Positions 33,933-44,600 of a DNA stretch of 64,000 bases are shown here, in pieces (the first letter of the stretch is position 1; each line of letters opens with the position of its first letter). The stretch is from Fibrivirga algicola (GTDB lineage: Bacteria > Bacteroidota > Bacteroidia > Cytophagales > Spirosomataceae): positions 62,001 through 126,000 of the forward strand of contig NZ_WAEL01000007.1 of NCBI RefSeq assembly GCF_011742925.1. Direction: 5' to 3'. Both the position numbers and the translations under genes were made by a program. A model generated the notes under the pieces. The model had not been told where the DNA came from, ran no database searches, and worked only from the letters and a program-made list of their open reading frames with translations.

Positions 33933-34733
33933 ATGTCAAAAGTTATCCTAGTTACCGGTGCATCAACTGGTCTCGGCGAGTCGATCGCCGCTTATTTGAG
34001 TCAACGCGGCCATACCGTATATGGCACCTCCCGGCAGGCCGACACGTCGGGCAAGCCGTTTACCATGCTGGCCATGGACGTAACCAGTGCAGAGAGCATT
34101 CAGCAGGGTGTAGACCATATTGTGCAGCGCGAGGGACGACTGGATGTCATCATCAACAACGCCGGACTGGGCATTGCGGCCCCCGTCGAAGAGTTGCCGT
34201 TGGCCGATGTACTGCGCGTCTTCGATACCAACGTGCTTGGCATCATCCGAACGGTGCAGGCGGTGTTGCCCGTTATGCGTCGTCAGCGATCAGGGCTGAT
34301 CATCAACATCAGTTCAATTGCTGCCGAAGCCGGATTGCCCTATCGGGGCGGGTACAGTGCCAGCAAAGCCGCCGTTGAGCGCCTCACCGAAGCGTTGCGG
34401 CTTGAGTTGGCTCCGTTTGGCGTGCAGGCCTGCTCCATTCAGCCGGGCGGTACGCGGACCGATATCAACAAGAATCGCCTGCGCGTTTCGCTGGCGGCAG
34501 ACAGCGTTTATCGAAAAACGTTTGAGCGAACCTACGAACTGATTGATGAGAGTGTAAGTGGCGGTATCGACCCCGCCGTGTTCGGTCCGCTAATCGACTC
34601 GATCATTCAGTCGCCCTCGGTAAAGCGGCTCTACCGGGTAGGCAAACCGCTCGAGAAACTGTCCGTTCTGCTCAAATTGATCTTACCTACTGCTACCTAC
34701 GAGCGTATGATCCGGAAGCATTACGAGATGTAA
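33933..34733 (+). CDS. SDR-family oxidoreductase
   Basis: 266 residues from the ATG at 33933, where the Rossmann start is in the right place (MSKVILVTGASTGLGESI). An upstream ATG at 33876 would add unrelated residues. NNAG (IINNAGLGIAAPVEEL), the catalytic Ser in ISSIAAEAG and the YSASKAA motif (Tyr-x-x-x-Lys) are present. The tail from about residue 190 is typical of classical retinol-dehydrogenase-like SDRs. It is an NAD(P)-dependent oxidoreductase of unknown substrate and appears to be a single-gene unit. Confidence 0.88.
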   Translation: MSKVILVTGASTGLGESIAAYLSQRGHTVYGTSRQADTSGKPFTMLAMDVTSAESIQQGVDHIVQREGRLDVIINNAGLGIAAPVEELPLADVLRVFDTNVLGIIRTVQAVLPVMRRQRSGLIINISSIAAEAGLPYRGGYSASKAAVERLTEALRLELAPFGVQACSIQPGGTRTDINKNRLRVSLAADSVYRKTFERTYELIDESVSGGIDPAVFGPLIDSIIQSPSVKRLYRVGKPLEKLSVLLKLILPTATYERMIRKHYEM

Positions 34734-34754
34734 CTACTTGCAGAGGCTGGTTGA

Positions 34755-34816
34755 GCTTCGCAAAGCAGCCCTTTGACTAGGTCGGGGTTCTGGTCGAAGG
34801 GTATGCATAGCGAAGC
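34755..34816. terminator. Nested hairpin between convergent genes
   Basis: An outer stem GCTTCGC (34755-34761) with GCGAAGC (34810-34816) encloses an inner stem CCCTTTGAC (34769-34777) with GTCGAAGGG (34793-34801), the inner stem having one mismatch. It sits in the 128-bp gap between the SDR and the converging histidine kinase, and fits a bidirectional terminator without a T-tract. Confidence 0.5.
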
Positions 34817-34861
34817 AACAGCACCGTCGCTGAGCCATCTCATCTGTTAACAAACAGCTAG

Positions 34862-36862
34862 CTACCCCGTTGCCTGATGCCTGGCCGGAAGCCTGATCAC
34901 GAATTCTGTGCCTTCGCCTTCGCGGCTGGTAACGGTCATCTCTCCGCCGTGCCCTTTGGTGATGATGTCGTAGCTTAAGCTCAGGCCCAGACCCGTTCCC
35001 TCGCCGGTTGGCTTTGTTGTGAAAAACGGCTGGAAAATCTTTTGCAACACGCCGTCAGGGATCCCCGACCCGTTATCGGCCATTCGTAGCTCAACCATTC
35101 CGTTCCGGGCCAGGGTGCTCACGGTGATCGTTGGTTCATAGCCCGCGTCGCTCTGGGTACGTTTGGCACGTTCCTGCACCGCATACACGGCATTGGTGTA
35201 GAGATTCAGCAGCACACGCCCAATGTCTGGCCCAACCATATCGATCTTGTTCAGGCCAGGCGCGAAGTGAGTCACCAGTTTACAGTAAACGTCTTTGTCT
35301 TTAGCCAGTTGTCCCTGATAGGCTATTGTCAGGTATTCGTTGGCCAGAGTGTTCAGGTTTGTAGGGGCCTTTTCGCCGGTGGCGTGCCGACTATGCGCGA
35401 GCATCCCCTTTACAATCGCCTCGGCACGCTTGCCGTGATGAGTGATCTTCGACAGGTTAAGGCTCAAATCTGTGGCAAGAGCCAGCAACTCCCCGGTTCG
35501 TCCTTCCTCGATGTCGGTCTTGAGTTCATCCACCAGTTCGGAGCATATTTCCGAGAAGTTATTGACGAAGTTGAGTGGGTTCTGAATTTCGTGGGCAATA
35601 CCGGCGGTCAGCTCTCCGAGGCTGGCGAGTTTTTCTTTCTGAATAAGCTGCGCCTGCGTAGCCGTCAACTGGCTCAGTGCATCTTCAGCTTTGTGCCGTT
35701 GTATGCTGATCTCGTCCCGCTGACGCTGAAGTTGCACGTTGGCCCGTTGCTTGCTCCGATTAGTCCGGTAGAGAAGCAGCGCAATCGTTACAAATACAGA
35801 AATAAGGCCTAGCAGAATGTAGGTCGTAATCTTGCCGCGATAAGCTGCCTCGGCCTGGTCGATATCCTGCTGACGCATCTTTTCGTTGAACTCGATATTC
35901 TGGAAATTCCTGACTTTTTCGGCGCTTTCCAGGCTATCCTTCGCTGTAGTTGCAAGCTTAAAACTTGCCAGTGCCTGCTCAGGATTTGACCGTTCCGTTA
36001 GCTCCGACAGCAACTTACCCGCCTGGAGTACATTGACCGGTATGTTGGCCGTCTGCGCCAGGCGTAGAGAACGCCCGGCGTACAGAATCGCAGAATCAGC
36101 CCGATTAAGTTTCTGGAATACCTCGGCCATTTCAACGTAGGTCTGGCTAAGCGTCCGATCGTCCTTCATGCTGACAGACGTGGCGATGCTTTTCTGGTAG
36201 AACGAGAGCGCCAGCGGGTAGCGGCCCATGCGTTTGTAGATATTCCCCAGGTTGATTAGTTCGATCTGTATGTCATCGGCTTTCTGTTTACGCGTCAGGT
36301 CATAAGCCGTTCGGGTGTAGGCCAGCGCCGAATCCAGCTGGTTGAGCAGCGCGTAATCGCTCCCGATATTCGACAGGGCAATTCTGCTCAAATCGATGTT
36401 GCCCAGTTGGTCGGCCAGCGCGCGGGTTTTTTGAAAGTACTCAATCGCTTTGCGAGAATCTTTTCGCTCCGAATACAGCACGCCGATGTTATTGTAGGTG
36501 CGGGCCAGAGCGTCTTTATCGTCTATGGCCTGTGCTACCTGAATCGACTTCAGGTGGGCATCGAGCGCCTTTGCGTAATTACCCGTTAGCCGATAAATTG
36601 TGCCCATTCGGTTCAGAATTCGGGCTTCTCCGCGTTGGTAACCAACCGCTTGCGCAATTGATAAGCCGTCCTGCGCAAATTGCATGGCCTCCACTGTTTT
36701 CGAATACATCAGCGATCGCCCAAGCTGGTCGAGGAGCAGCACCCGGCTTGTGTCGGCGAGGGGCTGGTTGAGCCGTTGCTTGAGGCTGTCGGTCAGGCTC
36801 TGCTGAGCGACAGCTCCCTGGTACCAAAAACAGGTAAGGACAAGAAGTTTAAACACCTTCAT
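34862..36862 (-). CDS. TPR-containing membrane sensor histidine kinase
   Basis: 666 residues with a signal peptide (1-20, ending GAVAQ). Residues about 25-330 are tetratricopeptide repeats facing the periplasm ([60 protein letters not shown]). One membrane helix ([20 protein letters not shown]) leads to a coiled coil and the kinase: the HisKA His in [20 protein letters not shown], the N-box [13 protein letters not shown], the G1 box [20 protein letters not shown] and the G2 box [12 protein letters not shown]. No response regulator is adjacent. It is divergent from the caspase-like gene by 81 bp, so shared regulation is possible. Confidence 0.92.
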   Translation of the reverse strand: MKVFKLLVLTCFWYQGAVAQQSLTDSLKQRLNQPLADTSRVLLLDQLGRSLMYSKTVEAMQFAQDGLSIAQAVGYQRGEARILNRMGTIYRLTGNYAKALDAHLKSIQVAQAIDDKDALARTYNNIGVLYSERKDSRKAIEYFQKTRALADQLGNIDLSRIALSNIGSDYALLNQLDSALAYTRTAYDLTRKQKADDIQIELINLGNIYKRMGRYPLALSFYQKSIATSVSMKDDRTLSQTYVEMAEVFQKLNRADSAILYAGRSLRLAQTANIPVNVLQAGKLLSELTERSNPEQALASFKLATTAKDSLESAEKVRNFQNIEFNEKMRQQDIDQAEAAYRGKITTYILLGLISVFVTIALLLYRTNRSKQRANVQLQRQRDEISIQRHKAEDALSQLTATQAQLIQKEKLASLGELTAGIAHEIQNPLNFVNNFSEICSELVDELKTDIEEGRTGELLALATDLSLNLSKITHHGKRAEAIVKGMLAHSRHATGEKAPTNLNTLANEYLTIAYQGQLAKDKDVYCKLVTHFAPGLNKIDMVGPDIGRVLLNLYTNAVYAVQERAKRTQSDAGYEPTITVSTLARNGMVELRMADNGSGIPDGVLQKIFQPFFTTKPTGEGTGLGLSLSYDIITKGHGGEMTVTSREGEGTEFVIRLPARHQATG

Positions 36863-36943
36863 ACCTGTAAGATAGTATTACTGGATAAATCTATGTAAGA
36901 TTCCGGTAAATTACTGAGTATGAACCGCACTGTTGAGCCACGT

Positions 36944-38161
36944 ATGAAGCATTTGTACTTTCTCATTCTGCTTGTTGTTGCAAGCCTACGAACTACGACC
37001 CGTCTGTTGGCGAAGCCAGCGCCGGCCCCGACGCTACATGTGCTGTACGTGCTCGAACAGGACGACCGCGAGTACGGCGTGCTGAACATGACCAACGAAA
37101 CAAACATGACCCAGATCATGGAAACAGTGCAACTGGGGCTGGGCTACCGACGGCGAACAACGTACCTGAACAAAGGCACGTTCACGGCGGCTATCCTCCG
37201 GCAAACGATCGCGAAACTCAAAACCCAGCCACGCGATATCATCGTAATTTATTATTCGGGTTACGGCATCGTGCCGACGAAAAATACGGTCAGTTTTGCC
37301 AACTGGAAACTGCGGAACGTACCTGAAAAAGGGCTGCCGGTGGCCGAGGTTGAAGGGTGGCTGACTGCCAAAAAAGTGCACCTTGGCTTGATTATCGCTG
37401 ATTGCAGTGGTCAGTTTTTGGCCAATAATGGCCATGCTGCTTCTGTAGGAGCTGGTATGCTCGATTTGAGAAAGCAGGTGCTCCGGCGACTATTTTTGAA
37501 CACCTGCGGTATCGTAAAAATGGGTAGCTCGCTGCCGTTGCTGCCCTCCTGGGTCAATAAACGGTATGAAGGCTCCGTGTTCACGACGGCTTTTTATCAG
37601 GGATTTGACCGGATGCTAAGTATCAGCACCCGCGAAGAGCTAGACAGGGTCTCGTTTCAGTATTTGGCAGAGCGTACCCAAACGTACATGTCTATGACGT
37701 TGGGTGGATTGCCTTTCCAGCAGGAACCTGTGCTCGACCAGAAATCGTGTCGTGTAGCTGCCAGGACTAGTGCAAAGCGGCCTGCTCTTGACCCGCTGGC
37801 CCCCGAAACGCTCAGTAACCTGCTGACGGCGGTGGTGCTGAACCCCCAAGCGGTACAGACGCCCCAGATTCGGCAGCAACTTCTGGCATTGGCGCTGCCT
37901 GATGCTACCGTGGAGGTAACCCGGTTCACTGGTCAGTACTATTCAGATCTGAAACCCGTCGCTAACTCAACGCAGCAATTCACGCTCAGCGAGTATCTGA
38001 ACCGGACAGAATATACATTCAGCAAGATGGAGAAGGACTCAGTAATAGCCCTTAGCAGTTCGCTATGGGCCGTTTCGGTAGCTGGCGTCGAAGCGAGTGA
38101 GACCACCCCGAAGTTGATAAAGCACCTGGTCATTCATGAAAACTGGTTGGCTATCCGCTAG
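36944..38161 (+). CDS. Secreted caspase-like (C14 fold) protein lacking the catalytic His
   Basis: 405 residues from the ATG at 36944, which opens a hydrophobic signal (MKHLYFLILLVVASL); an ATG at 36920 is possible. The order of strands and helices resembles a caspase p20 unit: TLHVLYVLEQDDREYGVLNM, an alpha/beta stretch, then DIIVIYYSGYGIV, then HLGLIIADCSGQ. In caspases and metacaspases the third strand reads YYSGHG and the fourth D-x-C-x-S-G. Here His is replaced by Tyr107, while Cys154 is kept in a shortened ADCSG. The product is either an inactive pseudo-caspase or uses another base. The C-terminal 200 residues match nothing I recognise. It lies 28 bp upstream of a papain-like protease gene, so the two are probably cotranscribed. 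Confidence 0.6.
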   Translation: MKHLYFLILLVVASLRTTTRLLAKPAPAPTLHVLYVLEQDDREYGVLNMTNETNMTQIMETVQLGLGYRRRTTYLNKGTFTAAILRQTIAKLKTQPRDIIVIYYSGYGIVPTKNTVSFANWKLRNVPEKGLPVAEVEGWLTAKKVHLGLIIADCSGQFLANNGHAASVGAGMLDLRKQVLRRLFLNTCGIVKMGSSLPLLPSWVNKRYEGSVFTTAFYQGFDRMLSISTREELDRVSFQYLAERTQTYMSMTLGGLPFQQEPVLDQKSCRVAARTSAKRPALDPLAPETLSNLLTAVVLNPQAVQTPQIRQQLLALALPDATVEVTRFTGQYYSDLKPVANSTQQFTLSEYLNRTEYTFSKMEKDSVIALSSSLWAVSVAGVEASETTPKLIKHLVIHENWLAIR

Positions 38162-38189
38162 GCCATTCAGGTATGTAGCACCTCTTCCC

Positions 38190-39635
38190 ATGAAAACCAC
38201 TCTATTGCTTCTGCTGGTACCGTCCTGGCTGGTTGCCCAGGGGTTACGCATTGATGACGCCCGCTATGCAGACCTGCCACAAAAGCGGTCGAGTGAGGGA
38301 ATTGGCAAGTTACCCGCCCGGATCGATCTGTCAATGTTTGCGCCAGAGGTCATCAACCAGGGTGATAACGGTATCTGCGTGGCGGTGTCGGTAGGGTATT
38401 ACATGCGGACAATTCTGGAAGCCCAAAAACGACAGGTGACCAGTCGGCTGGGTATGGGTCAGGTAAATAAGCTCCGGTTTTCGCCCTGGTATCTCTATAA
38501 TACCATTAAAGAGGCAGGGGACACGGATTGCAAGGCTGGTATCGATATTGGCGCCGCGCTGGAATATATCAAACAGAAGGGTCTGCCTGCTTATTCCGCA
38601 GCCGCTACCCAAACCTGTGAACCACCGACGCCTTTAGAGGCTACACCCGATTCCCGGCTATTGGATTATGTGAAGCTGTTTGGCATTGTAGATGATCGGA
38701 AATTGAAAGAGCTGGCTACTAAAAAAGCCCTTTCTGAACTGTCGCCCGTAGTCGTAGGTATTCAAACAACGCCCTCACTAAAGAGCCTAACCCTCAGAAA
38801 AACCATTGTGCCGCGCATTAGCTCGGCCTTGGCAGGGCAACGGGCTACGGACCGATCTGCCTTCACGCTCTGGCGACCCGAACTGTCTTCATCGCTCAGT
38901 TTTGGGCACGCCATGTGTGTCGTTGGGTATGACGATACCATGTTTGGCACTGGTGCGTTCAAGCTGATCAACAGCTGGGGCACGAACTGGGGCGACAACG
39001 GCTACTTCTGGATCGCCTACGCCGATTTCGGCCAGTATGCCAAATACGGGTACCAGGCTTATGTGCAGACTGCCGGGTCACCAACCGACATTATCCTCTC
39101 GGCCGATATCGCTATTTCGACTGCTACATTCTTCACCGGTACCGATCAACCCGTTGAGCGCATTAAAAACGGGACTACGCTGGCGGCTTACCGGGTCATA
39201 AAACCACAGCGAACGGGTACACCGTTCAAGTTCAGCGCCCGCCTGTCGAAACAGACGTACCTGTATCTCGTTACGGCCAATTCGACGGATGAAGTGGCGA
39301 CGAAGCTGTTTCCGGAACAGGGCTACAGCCCTCTGATTGGCCGTGATACCCGGGTGGAGTTGCCCAATGGTACCCTGTTGCGGCTCGAGGGCGCACCCGG
39401 ACTGGAATACTGGTTGTTTCTGTTTTCTGAGACGGCCATCGATATAGATGATTACATCGCGAAAATTAACGCACAAAAAGGCCCATTTTCCAACCGTGTG
39501 CAGACTGCGTTCGGCGATGCACTGGCACCGTATCAGCAGATTAGCTACAAAGACAAGAAAATGGGCTTCTTTCTGAAAAGCCAGCACCGGGGGCGAATCG
39601 TGCCCCTGCTGGTCAGCATGAATCACGTGAAGTGA
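38190..39635 (+). CDS. Secreted papain-like (C1) cysteine protease with DUF4384-like C-terminal domain
   Basis: 481 residues from the ATG at 38190, which begins a signal peptide (MKTTLLLLLVPSWLVAQ); an upstream in-frame ATG at 38136 lies inside the previous gene. All four papain positions are present: Gln57 and Cys63 in VINQGDNGICVAVSVGYYM with normal spacing, His240 in SFGHAMCVVGYDD, and Asn261 in LINSWGTNWGDNGYFW. There is an insertion of about 60 residues before His240. From about residue 310 a beta-rich domain (YLYLVTANSTDEVATKLFPE, VELPNGTLLRLEGAPGLEYW) resembles DUF4384, which often accompanies bacterial caspases. It likely acts in the periplasm or outside the cell and is paired with the upstream pseudo-caspase. 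Confidence 0.85.
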   Translation: MKTTLLLLLVPSWLVAQGLRIDDARYADLPQKRSSEGIGKLPARIDLSMFAPEVINQGDNGICVAVSVGYYMRTILEAQKRQVTSRLGMGQVNKLRFSPWYLYNTIKEAGDTDCKAGIDIGAALEYIKQKGLPAYSAAATQTCEPPTPLEATPDSRLLDYVKLFGIVDDRKLKELATKKALSELSPVVVGIQTTPSLKSLTLRKTIVPRISSALAGQRATDRSAFTLWRPELSSSLSFGHAMCVVGYDDTMFGTGAFKLINSWGTNWGDNGYFWIAYADFGQYAKYGYQAYVQTAGSPTDIILSADIAISTATFFTGTDQPVERIKNGTTLAAYRVIKPQRTGTPFKFSARLSKQTYLYLVTANSTDEVATKLFPEQGYSPLIGRDTRVELPNGTLLRLEGAPGLEYWLFLFSETAIDIDDYIAKINAQKGPFSNRVQTAFGDALAPYQQISYKDKKMGFFLKSQHRGRIVPLLVSMNHVK

Positions 39636-39818
39636 TCAGGCTTTTTTGGAACGGGAGCCTGCCAGATAGCCAACAACCAGGCCGATAACGATGCCGATAC
39701 CAACAGATAGCAGATCGATACCTGACGATGTTGAGCCGTCGGTGTCGCGGTGAACCTGAGCGAATGCACCTACGGCGACAAGTAACAGGCAAGCAGTAGA
39801 AAGGAGGGCTTTTTTCAT
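39636..39818 (-). CDS. Small single-membrane-helix secreted protein
   Basis: A 60-residue protein from the ATG at 39818, with a signal peptide (MKKALLSTACLLLVAVGAFAQ), a polar stretch (VHRDTDGSTSSGI) and a glycine-rich hydrophobic helix (VGIGIVIGLVVGYLAG) ending in a basic tail SRSKKA. The short frame upstream of 39818 adds sequence with no signal peptide. It lies directly against the papain-like gene end (convergent). Similar tiny anchors are frequent in Bacteroidota; function unknown. Confidence 0.65.
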   Translation of the reverse strand: MKKALLSTACLLLVAVGAFAQVHRDTDGSTSSGIDLLSVGIGIVIGLVVGYLAGSRSKKA

Positions 39819-39990
39819 GAGGATGGTGTAGCTGGGTCGGAAGTAAGTTTCAGCGTACCAAGTAATGAAATTTTCTGACCAAAACAGCTTTCTGTACCCG
39901 TTCATTTTCAGGCTATTTACTGTCAGGTAAGCAACCGCTCTCGAATCACCCGCTTTCACCCGGTTGGCAACGGCTTTCCCGCTGATTAAG

Positions 39991-40731
39991 CTAAAATCGG
40001 CTGTTCATCTGCCTGAAAATCTCGTCGATCTCCTGGCGGGAAGCCATTCGATTTTTCTCGGATGTACCGTATCCGATCTCCTGCGCCCCCGCGTCGAGGC
40101 CGCTCATCATGGCGTCGGCGAAGTCGCCCACAGGCACGCCAAACGTATGCAGCCCGGCTCCGCCCAGGTCCGTATTCACCGCGGGTGGCACCAGTTCAAT
40201 CACTTCAATCGACGTGTTAGCCAACTGATGCCGGAGTGACATCGTAAAGGAATGCAGGGCTGCTTTGGTCGCACTGTAAATGGGGGCAAACGAACCCGGT
40301 ACGAAGGCCAGACCGGATGTGACGTTAATGATAGCCGCTGCCGGTTTCTGACGCAGGTGCGGAATAAAGAGCGTCGACAGATGAAGCGGCGCTTCCAGGT
40401 TGATCGCAATCTCCTGCTGGCTCTCGCTCCACTCATCCGGGCTATTGGTCAACTGCATCCGGCGTTGAATGCCGGCGTTGTTGATGAGTACGTTAATCTC
40501 AGGGCATTCGTCACGTACCCAGTTGCGTAGGGCAATTCGTTCACTTGCCTGTCCCACGTCGCACTGACGGACGCGGAGCTGTGGGTATTGCTGCTGCGCG
40601 TCCTGCAGTTTATCGGCTCGCCGGCCGCAGATCGTCACCTGACTACCTGCCTGGAGAAAGCGCTCGGCCAGGGCCCAGCCAATGCCGGATGCACCACCGG
40701 TGATCAGCACGTTACTTGATGTACTATCCAT
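39991..40731 (-). CDS. SDR-family oxidoreductase, DltE-like
   Basis: 246 residues from the ATG at 40731, just before the Rossmann motif (NVLITGGASGIGWALAERF). Other SDR markers are NVLINNAGIQRRMQL, the Ser in INVTSGLAFVPGSFAP and YSATKAALHSF. The order resembles DltE-type short-chain dehydrogenases. It uses NAD(P)H and a substrate that cannot be inferred. The gene stands between the small membrane protein and the DUF2911 gene, all on the minus strand. Confidence 0.85.
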   Translation of the reverse strand: MDSTSSNVLITGGASGIGWALAERFLQAGSQVTICGRRADKLQDAQQQYPQLRVRQCDVGQASERIALRNWVRDECPEINVLINNAGIQRRMQLTNSPDEWSESQQEIAINLEAPLHLSTLFIPHLRQKPAAAIINVTSGLAFVPGSFAPIYSATKAALHSFTMSLRHQLANTSIEVIELVPPAVNTDLGGAGLHTFGVPVGDFADAMMSGLDAGAQEIGYGTSEKNRMASRQEIDEIFRQMNSRF

Positions 40732-40878
40732 AAAGAAGCGGTTGTTGTTTGGTATACCAGAATTAGATGGGTTTGTTTGGCAATGATGTGACCAGGTGCT
40801 CATACTGCCGCCATGCCAGGGCCACCGAATTGGCCCGATGTATCGGTTGGCATCGACCAGGTACGTGGTTAAACCAAA

Positions 40879-40920
40879 ATCGCTTTCCGATGCTCCGTCC
40901 GGGTAGCAGCAGAAAGCGAT
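40879..40920 (-). terminator. Terminator after the DUF2911 gene
   Basis: ATCGCTTTC (40879-40887) and GAAAGCGAT (40912-40920) form a perfect 9-bp stem. Read on the minus strand it is followed by TTTTGG. It lies 40 bp beyond the stop of the DUF2911 gene, as expected for a terminator. Confidence 0.65.
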
Positions 40921-40959
40921 TGAGCACCGTCGGGAATGTGACGGGGTTGATCCGGAAAG

Positions 40960-41535
40960 TTACAGGCCAATCGGAACGGCGACCACGGTGGTATCCCAGC
41001 CCATGTACATGGTGGCGTTTTTGGCGTCTTTTTTGGCAAACTGAATCGAGAAGTTTTCAAGCAGGGCCTCCGACTTCTGCACAGGTACGTTCACACGGGC
41101 AACGTCGAGGGCCGGGTTATAGCTATAAGCACCCCACTGATCCACGTCAGAACTGAGGATGATCGTCCACTCGGTTTCGTTCGGAATGGTCAGCAAGGCG
41201 TAACTGCCCGCCGGTATTTTCTTGCCGCCTATAGTTACGTCCTGGTAGAACTTGATCTCCGGGGCTTCGTTGGCTCCTGCCCGCCACACCTTGCCGAAGG
41301 GTACCAGCTTGCCAAACACCTCACGGCCGTTTTTGGCCGGGCGGTTGTACGTGACCCGAACCATCGCCTTGTCGGTACCAATTTTAGCCGGAGCAAATTT
41401 ACGGTCATGGGCATAGTCATCCGGGTAATAGGCCATGTCCATCGGGGTTTTATCGAGGCCACGAAATGTCTGGGCCGACGCGCCGGTTACTGCCAGAAAT
41501 AAGCAGCCAAGAAGTAGTGCAGTCTGTTTCATCAT
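40960..41535 (-). CDS. DUF2911 family secreted protein
   Basis: 191 residues from the ATG at 41535 (MMKQTALLLGCLFLAVTGASAQ), with 41532 also possible. The DUF2911 pattern is clear: VRVTYNRPAKNGREVFGKLV, PFGKVWRAGANEAPEIKFYQ, DVTIGGKKIPAGSYALLTIP and EWTIILSSDVDQWGAYSYN. Proteins of this family are abundant in Bacteroidota and thought to be periplasmic or surface beta-sandwiches; no activity is established. It lies next to the large secreted glycosidase-like gene on the same strand but 82 bp apart. Confidence 0.88.
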   Translation of the reverse strand: MMKQTALLLGCLFLAVTGASAQTFRGLDKTPMDMAYYPDDYAHDRKFAPAKIGTDKAMVRVTYNRPAKNGREVFGKLVPFGKVWRAGANEAPEIKFYQDVTIGGKKIPAGSYALLTIPNETEWTIILSSDVDQWGAYSYNPALDVARVNVPVQKSEALLENFSIQFAKKDAKNATMYMGWDTTVVAVPIGL

Positions 41536-41617
41536 GTGCGTTAGCAAAGGAGAACGGGATGTTGGTCAATGGTCAGTCATTGACCGGTTGAAGGTACATC
41601 ACCGACCACCGACTTGG

Positions 41618-44600
41618 CTACTTCACCTTTAAAATCCGTCGCGTAATGCGGTCTGTTCCCTGTTGAATCTCGACCAGATGAACCCCGCTGGGTAGTGAGG
41701 TGAGGTCTATCGTCGTCGAGAAGGCCGTACTTTCTTTCGCCACTGTGAGTTGCTTGTGCATCACGCCGAGGTTGGCGTCCACCAGACGGATACCTACGTT
41801 GCCCAGGTACGTGCTCGTCCAGGCCAGGGTAATATAGTCGGCCGAGGGGTTCGGATAAACCCGAATTGTGGGCGAAGAGGGGCTTTCTTCTGCTGCCGCC
41901 ATCCGCGCCGATCCCGACGTACCTATCACAAAGATGGGCGTTTCGCTAACGGTTAACGCAAGGGTGCCGTTGGTGGCTGTAAGCTGCTGTACACGCATCG
42001 TGTCGCAGCCGGCCTGTGGCGTATATATCCGGGCGGCTGACTTACTTCCCAAGTCGAGCGTGTACGTTGCCGTGCGACCTACTTCATCGGGAACCCAGAG
42101 GGCATAGGCCGACTGCCCGTTGCATTCATAGCGGTCTACATTCGGATTGGTGCTGATGGTCTCTTTAAAGACGTAATCGCCCAGCAGCTTTTTGGTCTGG
42201 AAGAAGTAGTCGGCGGTCGGTTTACGTGAGAAGTCCCCATTGATAAAACCCATCGAGCAAAACTGCGTGGCACAATCGAGGTTCAAGTCATACGTCTGGT
42301 AAAAATCGACGCGTTCGATGCCTTCCCGACCGTAGAGTAGGGCCGTGCGTAAATTCCAGTCGGCCTGGGTTTGCAGCACCGATTTGTTGCCGATGGCAAT
42401 GGCCTTCAGCGGGCTGCCCTGGTTCAGGTCGTACCCGGTTTCCGACAGGTAAACGGGCATGTCGTAACAGGCTTCATGCGCCAGTTTCAGCACATTGCGG
42501 GCTACCTGCGCCGCCACCGACAGTTCGGGCGCCACACCCCGCGACGAGGTGCCACTCTGCATCGAATTGGCGTTGTCGGGATATAGGTGGTAGTTGATCA
42601 CGTCCCAGCACAGGTCCACGCGTCCGTCGGTTTTGTAGCCCCGAAACTCTTTGCACCAGTCAATCATGCCCCGAATGTAATCGGTGCCGTTGGCTACTGA
42701 GCTAAGCCCGCCCATGACAACCACCATGCTTGGATCGGCATTTTTTACGCCTATTGCGGGGCCCATCGTGTTTTTATGCCCATCGTAAAACGCCGACATG
42801 TTGGCGGCGTATTCGCGGCCGGTCTGGTAGGCTTTCCGGCCACTCCACCATTTGTCGCGCTCGTTGTCGCATTCGATGTAGTTGATCAGGCCCAGGCCAA
42901 TCTTAACCTCGTTGGCGGGGTCGTTTGTCCACCTGATTTTAAGGTTCACCTTCACCAGAGCGGGGTCTACCTGCTTGTTTTTACCGTACCGGGCGGCATA
43001 TTGGAACGCCGTTCTGGCCTGCTCGATGTACGATTGAGGCTTGGCAAAATCACTGCCAAAGCGCACAGGTACGTTGTCGGTTCCCTGCTGATCGGCGGGG
43101 TACGTTGCCTTCAGGTAGGGCGAAATGTCTTTGAAACAGGCCATGATCTCGATGCCTTCCGCTTTGCTGCGCTCATACATCAGGTCGTAGTTCCAGCCGC
43201 CGGCGTGGGTTGGGTTGAAGGTGTAGTTGCCTTCGGTCAGCTCCAGCTTTTCCCAGTCCATGTAGTGCCGAACTACGCCGAACGATTGCATCGCCCGTAG
43301 TTTAGGTGCCGAAATGCCCGGTACTCCTGCCTGGTAGAAATCCCACTCGAACCCATTGATGCCCAGCAGGTTCTTCATCATAGGTGATTTTTTGGGCTGG
43401 GTGCCCGCCAGTGGGGTAGGGGCTTGATAGGTACCGTACAGTTCGAGTTCGCGCGGCCAGAAGTCGGTGGTGTTTATCACCAGATAGCGCGCACCGGTGA
43501 TGGCACTGTCGAGCAGGAACCGGGCGTCGCCCGCCGGTTGCCGCTGTGGGTAAGGGCCTACCCATTCGTTGTAGGCCAGTCCCTGAAACTGCGCAATCTC
43601 AATGCGGCGCCAATCGTTGGTGATGATCGACAGCCGCAACGGGCTGGTCGAATTGGTACCGAAGCCGTCGTAGAACTTCACTGCTTTTATCGCCATCGAT
43701 TCACCGGCTGCCAACGGGTAGTAGGCGTCGTAGGTAGGCAGAATTTTGCCCCAGCCCGTCTGAACTTCGGCGTCCGTTTTACCGTCGAACAGGACGTCGA
43801 GGCCTTTGTCGGTGTTGTTGAGCTGGTACCAGCGGCTGCCGGTCAGCGGAATTTTAGTGCCCAGCGATACGGCAACCGTTGCCGAGACGGCGGTGGTAGT
43901 TACGGGCGTGGTGGTCGTTGACCCAACCGGGGTCGTAATCGCTGTGCCGAGCGGATGACCATATACCCGCACTTTCAGCGGCAGGGCATTGCAGTATTTG
44001 CGAATGACAATGGCATCGGCCGTGAGGGGCTGAGTGAGTTTCAACTCTACCCAGGTCAGGTACGTCGGGCCGGTAAAGGTGCCAATCAGGGTGCGGGTGG
44101 TGCCGTTCACCGCGTAGATCGACGCGGGCGTGGCCGTCCAGATGTCGTGGCCATCGTACAGCTCAAGCTTGTTGATCGTGCTCTGCGCTTCGAGTTTCAG
44201 GGTCAGTTCCAGCCAGCGGCAGTTGTTGCTGCTGTAATCGTCTTTAACCAGACTGCTGATGTCGTCGTTCAGGTACGGGGTGTAATCCTGCGGGGTGGGC
44301 AGGTCAGTCGTGACGGACACGACTTTTACCCGTTCCTGCGCATACAAAATGGCGTCCAGTGGATCGGGGGGAAGTACCACGCCGTAGGCCCGGATTTTTA
44401 CCGGAATGGCGTTGCAATACTTATGAATCAGAATGGCATCGGCAACCAGCGGCTCGGTGGGGCTGTACGTTTTGAAAACCTGGTAACCGTCGCCGGTGAA
44501 TCGCCCGATCAGGGTTTTCTCTTTGCCGTTCAGGGCGTAAATATCTGCCGGAGTCGACTCAAACGTCCCTTCGGCATCGTATACATCCAGCTTGGTGAGC

